64,000 bases of DNA from Pontiellaceae bacterium B12227 (lineage in GTDB: Bacteria; Verrucomicrobiota; Kiritimatiellia; Kiritimatiellales; Pontiellaceae). Under the pieces are notes generated by a model. The model saw nothing but the letters and a program-made list of their open reading frames with translations. It was not told the DNA's origin and did no database searches. The first letter of the stretch is position 1; each line of letters opens with the position of its first letter. The translations under genes were made by a program, and so were the position numbers. The stretch spans positions 124,001 to 188,000 of the forward strand of contig JAROAZ010000007.1 of the NCBI GenBank assembly GCA_029432775.1. Direction: 5' to 3'. Below, piece by piece: positions 44,352 to 53,621 of the stretch.

Positions 44352-44696
44352 TCATCCTCCGTTCTGCAGCGCCTCAACGGCTTGTTCGCGGGTCTCATAA
44401 ATATCGATGACGCGCTTGAGATGAACAAGCTCTACGATGGACTGAACCGTCGGTTGGAGAGTACACAGCGCCAGCCGATTACCTGCGGCCCTGATTCGGC
44501 GCATGCAGGCAAGCAGTGTCCCCAAACCGGAGCTGTCCAGAAAGGTCAGCTTCCCGAGATCCAATACAGTATCGCAATCGGGCGGCAGCATGCTCATAAT
44601 TTCGCTTTTAAAGAGCCCCGAATTTTTGGCATCGATAAATTCACAATCGACTTCGATAATGAGTATCGATCCGAGTTGGACAGGATTAAGATTCAT
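44352..44696 (-). CDS. STAS-domain switch protein (locus C)
   Basis: 114 residues, SpoIIAA/RsbV type, phospho-Ser in 'FLDSSGLGTLLACMRRI'. Its start overlaps the stop of the PAS-PP2C-HATPase gene by 11 bases, the normal arrangement for a switch protein and its kinase/phosphatase. The third STAS protein in the window; the three have Asp-Ser followed by Ala, Thr or Ser, and all keep the phospho-acceptor Ser. It converges on the glycosyltransferase genes. Confidence 0.92.
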   Translation of the reverse strand: MNLNPVQLGSILIIEVDCEFIDAKNSGLFKSEIMSMLPPDCDTVLDLGKLTFLDSSGLGTLLACMRRIRAAGNRLALCTLQPTVQSIVELVHLKRVIDIYETREQAVEALQNGG

Positions 44697-47061
44697 TCGG
44701 AGGGATCTCCTGCAGGTTAATGTCCTTCGTTAAGACCACACGGTTCCAGCCGTCCTCACGGCGGGCATAATGAATGGAGTCCAGATTCTGTTCCATAATG
44801 TACAAGCCGAAGCCGCTTTCGGAATATCCTTCAGAGGACGGCAGCACAGACGAAATTCCGGTAAAAGCGGCGCCATTATGACACAACTCCATCTGAAGCT
44901 CCTTCGGTCTGGCGATCAGTTTCATTTCCAGACCGCTATCCGGAGACGGCTTTTCAAAAGCATGCTGGATGATGTTGGAACAGGCCTCATTAACCCCCGT
45001 TAAAAGCTGACTCAACGTATCTCCGAGCTGCCCGACAGGATAGTGCGTACTGAAAAAACGGTTCAGGTCTTCCCGCAGGATACTCAGGCTCGAAAGATCA
45101 ACCGGATATTCAAAGACAGCACTATCCAGTTGAACCGTATCAATTCTCTCATCCATTTTAATGACGAGGCAGGTGAGATCATCTCCGAAATTTTCATGGG
45201 TGGAGAATGTACAGACCGCCTGGTGAATCTGCTCAAGTATAGCATCACAGTTCAGGTGCCGGTTTTCACACACCACCTCCAGCAGACGCTCTTCACCGAA
45301 CATATTACCCGATGCATCGGCAGCTTCAGTAATACCATCGGAATAAAAAACAACCACATCACAGGGCGCCAGTCGAATCACGGACTCTTCATAGGTCTCA
45401 CGCTCAGCAAAACCCAACGGGCTGTTGTTCCCGGAAAAGAAATGACAGGATTCATCTGTAACGCCGCAATGAATACTGCGGGTGTGGCCGCAATCCACCA
45501 GACTCAAAGTACCCTTATCACTACAGATCCGGGCGTAAATGAGAGTCACAAAACTATTCAGATCGATGAGTTCCCGCACAAGCCCGGCATGCAGCGACAT
45601 CATGATCTCACGCGGCAGCGGAAGATGATGATCGGCCGAGCTGCTCATTATACTGCACATTGCGCGGAGAATCGCATTTTTTGCGGCCCCGCCCAACAGG
45701 GCAGCAGGCACCCCTTTTCCCATCACATCCCCGATCACAATATCCATACACTGCTGGTTATGTACGAAGCAGTCGAAGAAATCCCCATCAACGTCTTGTG
45801 ATGGAACCGACATCGCAGCTACCTGAACTCCTTTGATCCTTTCACTCGACCGTCCTAACAGCAAGGTTCTTTGAATTCGGGACGCAATATCGATTTCCCG
45901 GCGCCGCGCGGAAGCCAGCTCCTCTTCCGCCTGTTTACGTTCGGTGATATTATTTTCAATCGCCAGAAAATTAATCGTCTGGCCATGGTCATCATAGAGA
46001 GGACGCACTTCGATCGAGAGCCAGTATTTTTTTCCGCTTTTAGAATAGTTGATGATTTCGACGTTAAATCCGTTATGGATCTTCAGGCTGTCAGACATTT
46101 CCCGAACCGTATCCTGGTCCGTCTCCGGTCCCTGAAGAAAAGACCCCGGTTTACGGCCGATGACTTCCTCTAACGTGAATTCAGTCATCAATATGAAGGC
46201 CCTGTTAACCCACTCAATCTCCCCTGCCTCATTGGTAATAATAACTGAGTTATCGGTCCGGGTTACCACAGAAGAGAGCTTGCGTATTTCTTTTTCAGCC
46301 AATTTTCGAGAGGAGATATCGCGCTTAATGGCAATATGGTGCGTGATCACTCCCACTCGGTCACGAACCGGCGTAATGCTCTGTTCCTCAAAATAGGTAT
46401 GCCCGTCGCGGGTTTTATTTATCAGCTCACCATTCCACACCTCTCCGGCGGCTATGGTGCTCCACATTTCCCGATAAACTTGCTGATCTGTTTTGCCGGA
46501 CTGAAGGATTTCCATCTTTCGGCCATAGGATTCCTCGGCGGTATATCCGGTAAGAGCCGTATACGCACGGTTGACCCATTCGATGCAACCGTCCGCATCA
46601 GTGATCACCATCGCATCAGCTGCAGCCTGCAGCGCAAGGCTCTGCAGTCGGATTTGCTCCAACTCCTGGAGTTTACTGATGTCCCGCAGTGTAAAAATCG
46701 CCCCGCCCGACTCGTCAGGAAGAAAGAGTGGTTGGGCAATCAGCTCAATGGGTATATTATCTGCGACCAGTTGATAGTAGCCGCGCTGCATTTCACGCTG
46801 AGCCAGGACCCGGACGGCCGGATGATTCGCCTCCGGAATTTCGGTACCCAACTCTTCAAGAGGAAGAAGTTCGGCAAATGACTGCCCGATATTTTCAATA
46901 TGACTGCGCTTTACAAGGCGGTCAAAACCACCATTGCACCACTCCACATCACCCTCTTCGTTGATCCAGACAATGGCATCATCAATCAGCCCGAGCCCCA
47001 CCTCCATTTTACCCATGGTCAGGCGCAGTTCGTTCAGGGCTTGCTGGATATTATCGGACAT
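44686..47061 (-). CDS. PAS-PAS-PAS-PP2C-HATPase partner-switching regulator
   Basis: 791 residues. Three PAS sensor domains (about 20-130, 145-260, 270-385; for example 'DGCIEWVNRAYTALTGYTAEE', cut here before its 'SYGRKM' continuation), a coiled-coil linker, then a SpoIIE/RsbU PP2C phosphatase (about 420-650; metal residues in 'VDGDFFDCF', 'IGDVMGKGVPAALLGG', 'FYSDGITEA', 'GDDLTCLVI') and an RsbW-like HATPase (about 670-780; N-box 'NEACSNIIQHAF', 'GFGLYIMEQ'). No membrane segment, so it senses a cytoplasmic signal such as redox state, oxygen or a ligand. It could act on the neighbouring STAS protein and, as a phosphatase, on the locus B STAS protein. Confidence 0.92.
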   Translation of the reverse strand: MSDNIQQALNELRLTMGKMEVGLGLIDDAIVWINEEGDVEWCNGGFDRLVKRSHIENIGQSFAELLPLEELGTEIPEANHPAVRVLAQREMQRGYYQLVADNIPIELIAQPLFLPDESGGAIFTLRDISKLQELEQIRLQSLALQAAADAMVITDADGCIEWVNRAYTALTGYTAEESYGRKMEILQSGKTDQQVYREMWSTIAAGEVWNGELINKTRDGHTYFEEQSITPVRDRVGVITHHIAIKRDISSRKLAEKEIRKLSSVVTRTDNSVIITNEAGEIEWVNRAFILMTEFTLEEVIGRKPGSFLQGPETDQDTVREMSDSLKIHNGFNVEIINYSKSGKKYWLSIEVRPLYDDHGQTINFLAIENNITERKQAEEELASARRREIDIASRIQRTLLLGRSSERIKGVQVAAMSVPSQDVDGDFFDCFVHNQQCMDIVIGDVMGKGVPAALLGGAAKNAILRAMCSIMSSSADHHLPLPREIMMSLHAGLVRELIDLNSFVTLIYARICSDKGTLSLVDCGHTRSIHCGVTDESCHFFSGNNSPLGFAERETYEESVIRLAPCDVVVFYSDGITEAADASGNMFGEERLLEVVCENRHLNCDAILEQIHQAVCTFSTHENFGDDLTCLVIKMDERIDTVQLDSAVFEYPVDLSSLSILREDLNRFFSTHYPVGQLGDTLSQLLTGVNEACSNIIQHAFEKPSPDSGLEMKLIARPKELQMELCHNGAAFTGISSVLPSSEGYSESGFGLYIMEQNLDSIHYARREDGWNRVVLTKDINLQEIPPNES

Positions 47062-47065
47062 CTAT

Positions 47066-47428
47066 TTATTGTCCGTCTTTCGCGAGCGGGACGATTTTTC
47101 CGGCAAACCTCCATTTACCATCTTTTTTACCTGCCACAATCGTATGACTGGATTTTAACGGGGTTCCATCTCCGCATAATACATCCAGGTTCAGCGCATG
47201 TTCAGGCAGGGTGCGGCTTTCGGTGGTTAAGAATCGGGAAATTCCCATCGAGTGGGAGTCGCGATACTTCGCCGGCATAATATCGGTCAGTAAATTTCCA
47301 ACAAGCTGCTCTTCCTTCCAGTTAAAGGTTTCTGCAAAACAGCGGTTGATACTGCAAATAAGCCCATTGTGATCCGCCACGATCACCGGAGCATCCTGCA
47401 TGCACTCGAGTTCTTCATACGTTTCCAT
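47066..47428 (-). CDS. single PAS-domain protein
   Basis: 120 residues, one PAS domain ('APVIVADHNGLICSINRCF', 'LLTDIMPAKYRDSHSMGISRF' split at its loop) and little else. GGAGG lies 5 bases before ATG. Probably a separated sensor input that works with the PAS-PP2C-HATPase protein 4 bases downstream. The Cys in 'LICSIN' is not enough to infer a cofactor. Confidence 0.85.
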   Translation of the reverse strand: METYEELECMQDAPVIVADHNGLICSINRCFAETFNWKEEQLVGNLLTDIMPAKYRDSHSMGISRFLTTESRTLPEHALNLDVLCGDGTPLKSSHTIVAGKKDGKWRFAGKIVPLAKDGQ

Positions 47429-47450
47429 AGTTCCTCCGTAGTAAATTTTC

Positions 47451-47479
47451 AGGATAGGGAATAGTCAATCGAACGTCAA
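47451..47479 (-). promoter_or_regulatory. probable promoter of the PAS/PP2C/STAS operon
   Basis: On the minus strand TTGACG (47479-47474), 17 bases, TATCCT (47456-47451), ending 23 bases before the PAS gene start. Good spacing and a perfect five of six in the -35. Confidence 0.55.
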
Positions 47480-47481
47480 TA

Positions 47482-47495
47482 TTGTCGGTCGACAA
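47482..47495. promoter_or_regulatory. inverted repeat next to the promoter (possible operator)
   Basis: TTGTCG-GT-CGACAA, a perfect 6-base inverted repeat immediately upstream of the -35 box. Position suits an activator or repressor site. Confidence 0.35.
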
Positions 47496-47606
47496 GCCTA
47501 TGGACGCCTCCCCCTCTGTCCAGGATCGGTGGATTTTACCCACTGAGGGCAGAAATACCCCACAGGATTCAAGTTAACCGAACCAGCCCTCTCCGGCAAC
47601 AAAGGC

Positions 47607-47637
47607 AAATGGATTTCCAATGATTGGAAATCCATTT
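47607..47637. repeat. 31-base perfect palindrome containing the dispersed motif
   Basis: Fifteen bases on each side of a single central base are exact reverse complements. The core 47615-47629 is TTCCAATGATTGGAA. It lies 35 bases past the thiC stop and could be the thiC transcript end, although no clean T-run follows. Confidence 0.8.
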
Positions 47638-47671
47638 CGCTGCAAACATCGTCAATCTATAAATAAGGCTG

Positions 47672-49285
<1,614 letters not shown>

Positions 49286-49373
49286 TCAGTTTTCCGTTAT
49301 TAGTTATCAGCTCATGGGAAATGCCGAGGAGGAAAAACGGTTAACCGACAACTGCTTTCGGCAGAAAGCACCG

Positions 49374-49445
49374 CTTCCCTTCACGGCATAACCCGCGCAG
49401 GTTCCAAGGGTTGGAATCTCAGTCGGACCGGCCGACTCCCCTAGC
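49374..49445 (-). ncRNA. TPP riboswitch (THI element)
   Basis: On the minus strand, reading toward thiC: AGGGGAGTC, then CTGAGAT, then AACCC...GGAACCTG, GGGTTATGCC and GAAGGGAA. These are the conserved blocks of the thiamine pyrophosphate riboswitch in the right order, about 90 bases ahead of thiC. The central part coincides with a palindrome copy (49402-49416). A hairpin GCTTTC/GAAAGC (49354-49369) lies between it and the start codon and may be the expression platform. Confidence 0.92.
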
Positions 49446-49600
49446 GAACAAAACGAGAACGCTACTCCTTTGCAATGGGGTTGCAATGAAGAAACGTCTA
49501 AAGACCCGTATCTAGACTGAGTCTAAAAACCGGCTTCCGGAGCTTCGCGCAAAACGGCTCGGAACGGAGAGCAGGATAGAAGAGAAAGTACTGAAATGCC
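49446..49600. other. rest of the amidase-thiC intergenic region
   Basis: Together with the riboswitch and leader this makes a 318-base gap. It should contain the thiC promoter; a weak pair TTGCAA-16-TAGCGT on the minus strand was the only candidate. CCGG-AAG-CCGG followed by TTTTT on the minus strand (49540-49525) may end the amidase transcript. No gene seen. Confidence 0.35.
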
Positions 49601-50575
49601 TTAACGCAGCGCACGCTTGATCATGGTGAAATATCCCAGCACCCCGTTGGCAATTCCGCGGGCCACCGTTTCCCGGTAGCTGGAAGTGTTCAGAAGAGAT
49701 TCTTCGGCCGGGTTGGACAGAAATCCGCATTCCACCAGCGCGGAGGGGCAGGTTGCCTTTTTAATGACCGAATAGCGGGCACGGCGTAAACCCCGGTCAT
49801 TACGCTTGGACATTTTCACCAGATTACTGTGAATGGAAAAGCCGAGAACGGAGTTCAAAGCATCATATGTGTTATTGCGCTGGGGCTGCTTATCGCCTGC
49901 CTGGCCGTAAAAATTGCTCGAGTCATACCCCGCCGCCGCCGTAACAAAGGTTTCAACCCCGCTGGCCGACGATGCCCCCGCCGCATTGGCGTGAATGCTG
50001 ATAAAGAGGTCCGCACCCACTTTATAGGCATAGGTGGTGCGGGCATCCAGTTGTGGATACGTATCTCCGGTTCGGGTCATCCGAACCTGAATACCCTTGG
50101 CTTCCAGCAGCTTTCGAACGCGGTGGGAAATATCGAGCACCACATCTTTTTCTTTTATTTTACTCGGGCTGATGGTTCCGGGCTCATGGCCGCCGTGGCC
50201 GGGATCGAGCACCACCAGCCGCGGCATCCGTTTAGGTGCATAAGCATAGGTCCGCAGAATCGGATCCATGCTTTTCTTGAAATCGACTTCCCGAATCGTC
50301 CACTCGGCACCATGTTTGCGGCACGGCTCGTGCAGCCAGAGCATCACTCCATTAATCCACGACCGCCGGCTGTTCGTTTCGATTTCCAGCTTGTTGTATT
50401 TATTCTGTAAAATCACCTTCTTACCGAACGTGGTCATTTTCATGGAATACAAGCGCGCAATATATGAAAGAGAAACGGTACCGGTCGGCGTTTTCGCATC
50501 GACGGACTGCGTGCTCGTACACCCGGTAAACAACACCACATGGAAGAGAAACAGCTTTCTGGTAATTGAATGCAT
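49601..50575 (-). CDS. N-acetylmuramoyl-L-alanine amidase (Amidase_3), lipoprotein
   Basis: 324 residues from the ATG in front of a lipoprotein signal (lipobox 'LFTGC', Cys19). A longer frame exists but adds a second hydrophobic stretch. An extra domain (about 35-125) precedes the catalytic domain. The zinc amidase motifs are 'VLDPGHGGHEPGT' (first His), 'IKEKDVVLDIS' (Glu), 'ADLFISIHANA' (second His) and 'SALVECGFLSNPAEE' (catalytic Glu). Cleaves stem peptides from peptidoglycan during cell separation or recycling, facing the periplasm. Divergent from the K+ channel gene. Confidence 0.93.
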   Translation of the reverse strand: MHSITRKLFLFHVVLFTGCTSTQSVDAKTPTGTVSLSYIARLYSMKMTTFGKKVILQNKYNKLEIETNSRRSWINGVMLWLHEPCRKHGAEWTIREVDFKKSMDPILRTYAYAPKRMPRLVVLDPGHGGHEPGTISPSKIKEKDVVLDISHRVRKLLEAKGIQVRMTRTGDTYPQLDARTTYAYKVGADLFISIHANAAGASSASGVETFVTAAAGYDSSNFYGQAGDKQPQRNNTYDALNSVLGFSIHSNLVKMSKRNDRGLRRARYSVIKKATCPSALVECGFLSNPAEESLLNTSSYRETVARGIANGVLGYFTMIKRALR

Positions 50576-50757
50576 AAAAGACAAGCTACTAAAAAGAAAT
50601 CCAGTTTGGAAAGAGCCGATTAGAACCATTTACATTTAAGTATTTGATGGCTTTACCACTTCCCGCGGCCGGAAACTCAAAATTCGAAATTCAAATTTCG
50701 GAAATCGGCCGAGCTGTGCTTTAATCGGCAGGAATAAACTACGGCACTGCATACTTC

Positions 50758-51762
50758 ATGAGAAACACAGTCATAAACGAGCAATTGATCTCCGGCCTCC
50801 GCAAAGGAGTTCTCGGCATTATTCTTGTTCTGTTGTTCGGCACCATCGGCTATCGGGTGGTTGAAGGCTGGGACTGGCTGGACTCCTTCTATATGACAGT
50901 CATCACCGTTTCCACCGTCGGCATCACGGAAGTGCATCCCCTCTCCGATGCAGGCCGACTGTTTACCAGCCTGCTGATTTTCGGCGGCGTCGGCGTAATG
51001 GCCTACAGCTTGACCCGCCTTGCTGAATTTATGTTTCAACGCAGCATCACCAATGTTCTCGGGAGAAGAGCCATGGCTAAAAAACTGTCTCAAATGAAAA
51101 AACACGTGATCGTCTGCGGCTACGGCCGCACCGGCAGCCAGGTGGTGGCTGAACTGCAGGCCGCCAACAAAATGTATATCGTGATTGAGGAGAACGAAGA
51201 GTTCGTCAAACGCATGGAGGAACTCGGCATTCCCCACCTGATCGGTGATGCCACCGAAGAAGAGATTCTGGAAGAGGCACGTATCTGCGATGCGGAATCG
51301 CTGGTTGCCGCGCTCGATTCTGATGCAGAAAACCTGTTCCTCACCATGACGGCCGTCGGTCTATGCCAAACGGTTCGCGTCATTGCCCGCGTGCACGACC
51401 CCGACAACGCCCGAAAGTTCCGCAAAGCCGGGGCCTCCCGCGTGGTATCCCCGATCTCTTCAGGAGCCAACCAGATTGCCCAGCTGCTCACCCGCCCCTC
51501 CGTGGTGGATCTGGTCGAATTGGTTACGATGGACAAAAGCATTGCGCTTGAAGTTTTTGAACACACCATCGATGAAGACAGCGATATGCTTGGCAAAACA
51601 CTTGCCGAAGCCCGCGTCCGGCAGATCCTCGGCTCCATGGTTATTGCTGTCAAACACCGCGACGGAACCACTGCCTTCGATCCCGGTCCCCAGACCCGAC
51701 TCAATCTTGGCGACATTCTCGTGGCCATCCGCCAGTCGGATTCAGGTGAACAAACCATCTAG
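50758..51762 (+). CDS. two-helix potassium channel with RCK (TrkA-N/TrkA-C) domains
   Basis: 334 residues. Two membrane helices (about 16-33 and 70-90) surround a pore loop with the filter 'TVSTVGITEVHPLS'. Then come a Rossmann RCK domain ('HVIVCGYGRTGSQVVAEL', GxGxxG, about 115) and a TrkA-C domain (about 250-330). MthK-like channel gating K+ flux by a cytoplasmic ligand. Oddity: the canonical filter T-V-G-Y-G is T-V-G-I-T, so selectivity may differ. The esterase follows 12 bases after its stop. Confidence 0.88.
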   Translation: MRNTVINEQLISGLRKGVLGIILVLLFGTIGYRVVEGWDWLDSFYMTVITVSTVGITEVHPLSDAGRLFTSLLIFGGVGVMAYSLTRLAEFMFQRSITNVLGRRAMAKKLSQMKKHVIVCGYGRTGSQVVAELQAANKMYIVIEENEEFVKRMEELGIPHLIGDATEEEILEEARICDAESLVAALDSDAENLFLTMTAVGLCQTVRVIARVHDPDNARKFRKAGASRVVSPISSGANQIAQLLTRPSVVDLVELVTMDKSIALEVFEHTIDEDSDMLGKTLAEARVRQILGSMVIAVKHRDGTTAFDPGPQTRLNLGDILVAIRQSDSGEQTI

Positions 51763-51774
51763 AAACGGATTCCC

Positions 51775-52542
51775 ATGGCCCTGCTTGAAACCCACTATTA
51801 CGCCCGCTCGATTGACCTGTCGATCGGCATGAACATCATTCTGCCCGAACATTCCGAGGCCTGGAACGAGCCGCCGGCTGTGCTCTACCTGCTGCACGGG
51901 CTCTCCGGCGACCACACCTCGTGGATCCGTTCCTCTTCCATCGAGCGCTATGCCCGCGACTATAATCTGGCAGTCGTTATGCCCAACGCCCACAAAAGCT
52001 TCTATTGCGACATGGAACACGGTTCCAACTATTGGAAACTCTTCAGCGAAGAAATTCCCATGCTTGTAAACCGCTGGTTCAACCTTTCCAACGAAGGAGG
52101 AAAGACCTTTGTAGCCGGAACCTCGATGGGCGGCTACGGCGCCATCAAGCTCGCACTGGGCTGCCCGGACCGCTTTTCACATGCTGCTTCGCTCTCCGGT
52201 GCGCTCGACATTGCCTCTCATATTCACGACGAGTGGAACGAAGCGCGGAACACTGCTTTTGAAGCGACATTCGGTTCGCTGGAAAAAGTTCCAAACTCTG
52301 GAAATGATCTGATCCATCAGATCCAAACATTGGAAAAAATTCCGGAAAACCGGTTTTACGTCTGTTGCGGCACCGAAGATTACCTCTACGAAGATTCCGT
52401 CAGCTTCCGCAATACCGCCACCAAAAGGGGCCTGGATCTGACCTACAACGAATCGTCCGGCACCCACGACTGGACCTATTGGGATGCTCAAATCCAAAAC
52501 ATCCTCAGCTGGCTCCCGATCGAAAAGCTGGTGAAGCCCTGA
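51775..52542 (+). CDS. esterase D / tributyrin-esterase family hydrolase
   Basis: 255 residues, alpha/beta hydrolase. Nucleophile Ser in 'GTSMGGYGAIKLAL' (about 121), oxyanion segment 'YLLHGLSGDHTSW', catalytic Asp in 'CGTEDYLYED' and His in 'SSGTHDWTYW'. Similar to S-formylglutathione hydrolase and lactococcal EstA; with no glutathione gene nearby, a short-chain acyl esterase is the safer call. No signal peptide. Two palindromes: 52023-52037 (coding SNYWK) and 52289-52303. Confidence 0.88.
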   Translation: MALLETHYYARSIDLSIGMNIILPEHSEAWNEPPAVLYLLHGLSGDHTSWIRSSSIERYARDYNLAVVMPNAHKSFYCDMEHGSNYWKLFSEEIPMLVNRWFNLSNEGGKTFVAGTSMGGYGAIKLALGCPDRFSHAASLSGALDIASHIHDEWNEARNTAFEATFGSLEKVPNSGNDLIHQIQTLEKIPENRFYVCCGTEDYLYEDSVSFRNTATKRGLDLTYNESSGTHDWTYWDAQIQNILSWLPIEKLVKP

Positions 52543-52554
52543 TTTTGAATGTTG

Positions 52555-52620
52555 TAGCCACGGACAAACTCGGAATAGCACCGATAAAATGAAACTCCGC
52601 GGTCCTCTGATCAGTGGCTA
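52555..52620. repeat. imperfect hairpin repeat (TAGCCACGGAC word)
   Basis: Arms TAGCCACGGAC... (52555-52574) and ...GGTCCTCTGATCAGTGGCTA (52601-52620) are imperfect reverse complements. It occupies the gap between the convergent esterase and the CNNM-type gene and may terminate both. Confidence 0.6.
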
Positions 52621-52628
52621 TTAAAAAA

Positions 52629-53621
52629 TTACTTCTTCGCAATATACCGCGCGACGTCTTCGAGCCGAACGAAACCGACGGGATGGTTGCGGGCATCGAC
52701 GACTACCGCTGAATGGCGGGGATTCCGGCGGAGGCGGTAGAAGGCGGACTTCAGATTCCGGTTTTCCTGCAGCTTCAACAGGTCATCCGCATAGGGTTTG
52801 ATCAGCTCATCGTCGGACAGTTTCCGATTCACGATGGAAAACATCGAGACCATCCCGACAGCAAGATGACGGTGCATGAGCACGGCATCGGTGGTTTCCC
52901 GACGTGCAACCAGCCGTTTGAAATCGCCAACGGTGGCCACATCCTGAAGCGTTGGAACCTTTATGAACGGCGTCATGAGCATGCGTATCGGAATACTGTG
53001 CATGGTCGTCACATTATCCACCATACGGTTTTGATCGGAGGAAATGATTCCCTCCTTTTCACTGGTTGAAAAATATTCTTTCAGTGCGTCGGGAGAAAGG
53101 CGGTGCAGCTCGTGTCCCGGATCGGAATCCATCCCGCGAGTCAGCAGGCGGAAGATCTGCTTGAGCGGCCAGGTGAACGGATAGAACACCCAGACCAGCA
53201 GGCGCATCAGTTCGGCAAAACGGTACATCAGCACGTCGGCCTGTTTTCGGAACAGGTTTTTCGGGCCGACCTCGGCAAACAGGAAAAGCGGGAACATCAG
53301 CGTGAGTGTAGCGGCCGTTTCCGCATTCCAGGGAATAAAGCCCAACAGCAGGCTGCCTGCTTCAACGCCCGAGCCCAGATAAAGGTCGGTGACTTCCATC
53401 GAGAGCAGATAAACCGCAAGGTTATTCCCGATGAGCACGGTGAAAATGAAAATATGGTTGTTTTCCAGCAGACCGGAGAGCACCAGCGCCGAGGACTTAC
53501 GTTCGCGTTCCCGCTGTTTCAGGCGGATGCGGTTAATCATGTAACTTCCGGTTTCAACGCCGGAGAACAGGGCTGAAAATGCAAATCCCAGCAGAATGAT
53601 GAAAAGAGCGGACAGCGTCAT
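52629..53621 (-). CDS. CNNM/CorB-type membrane protein (DUF21 + CBS), short form
   Basis: 330 residues. DUF21 transmembrane domain with 'ALFSGVETGSYMINRIRLKQ' (about 15-34) and 'FPLFLFAEVGPKNLFRKQ', followed by a CBS pair (about 195-325; 'MLMTPFIKVPTLQDV', 'HRHLAVGMVSMF'). It lacks the C-terminal CorC_HlyC domain of its upstream partner. The family is implicated in Mg2+ efflux/homeostasis. Its ATG overlaps the partner's stop, so the two probably form a hetero-oligomer. Confidence 0.88.
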   Translation of the reverse strand: MTLSALFIILLGFAFSALFSGVETGSYMINRIRLKQRERERKSSALVLSGLLENNHIFIFTVLIGNNLAVYLLSMEVTDLYLGSGVEAGSLLLGFIPWNAETAATLTLMFPLFLFAEVGPKNLFRKQADVLMYRFAELMRLLVWVFYPFTWPLKQIFRLLTRGMDSDPGHELHRLSPDALKEYFSTSEKEGIISSDQNRMVDNVTTMHSIPIRMLMTPFIKVPTLQDVATVGDFKRLVARRETTDAVLMHRHLAVGMVSMFSIVNRKLSDDELIKPYADDLLKLQENRNLKSAFYRLRRNPRHSAVVVDARNHPVGFVRLEDVARYIAKK

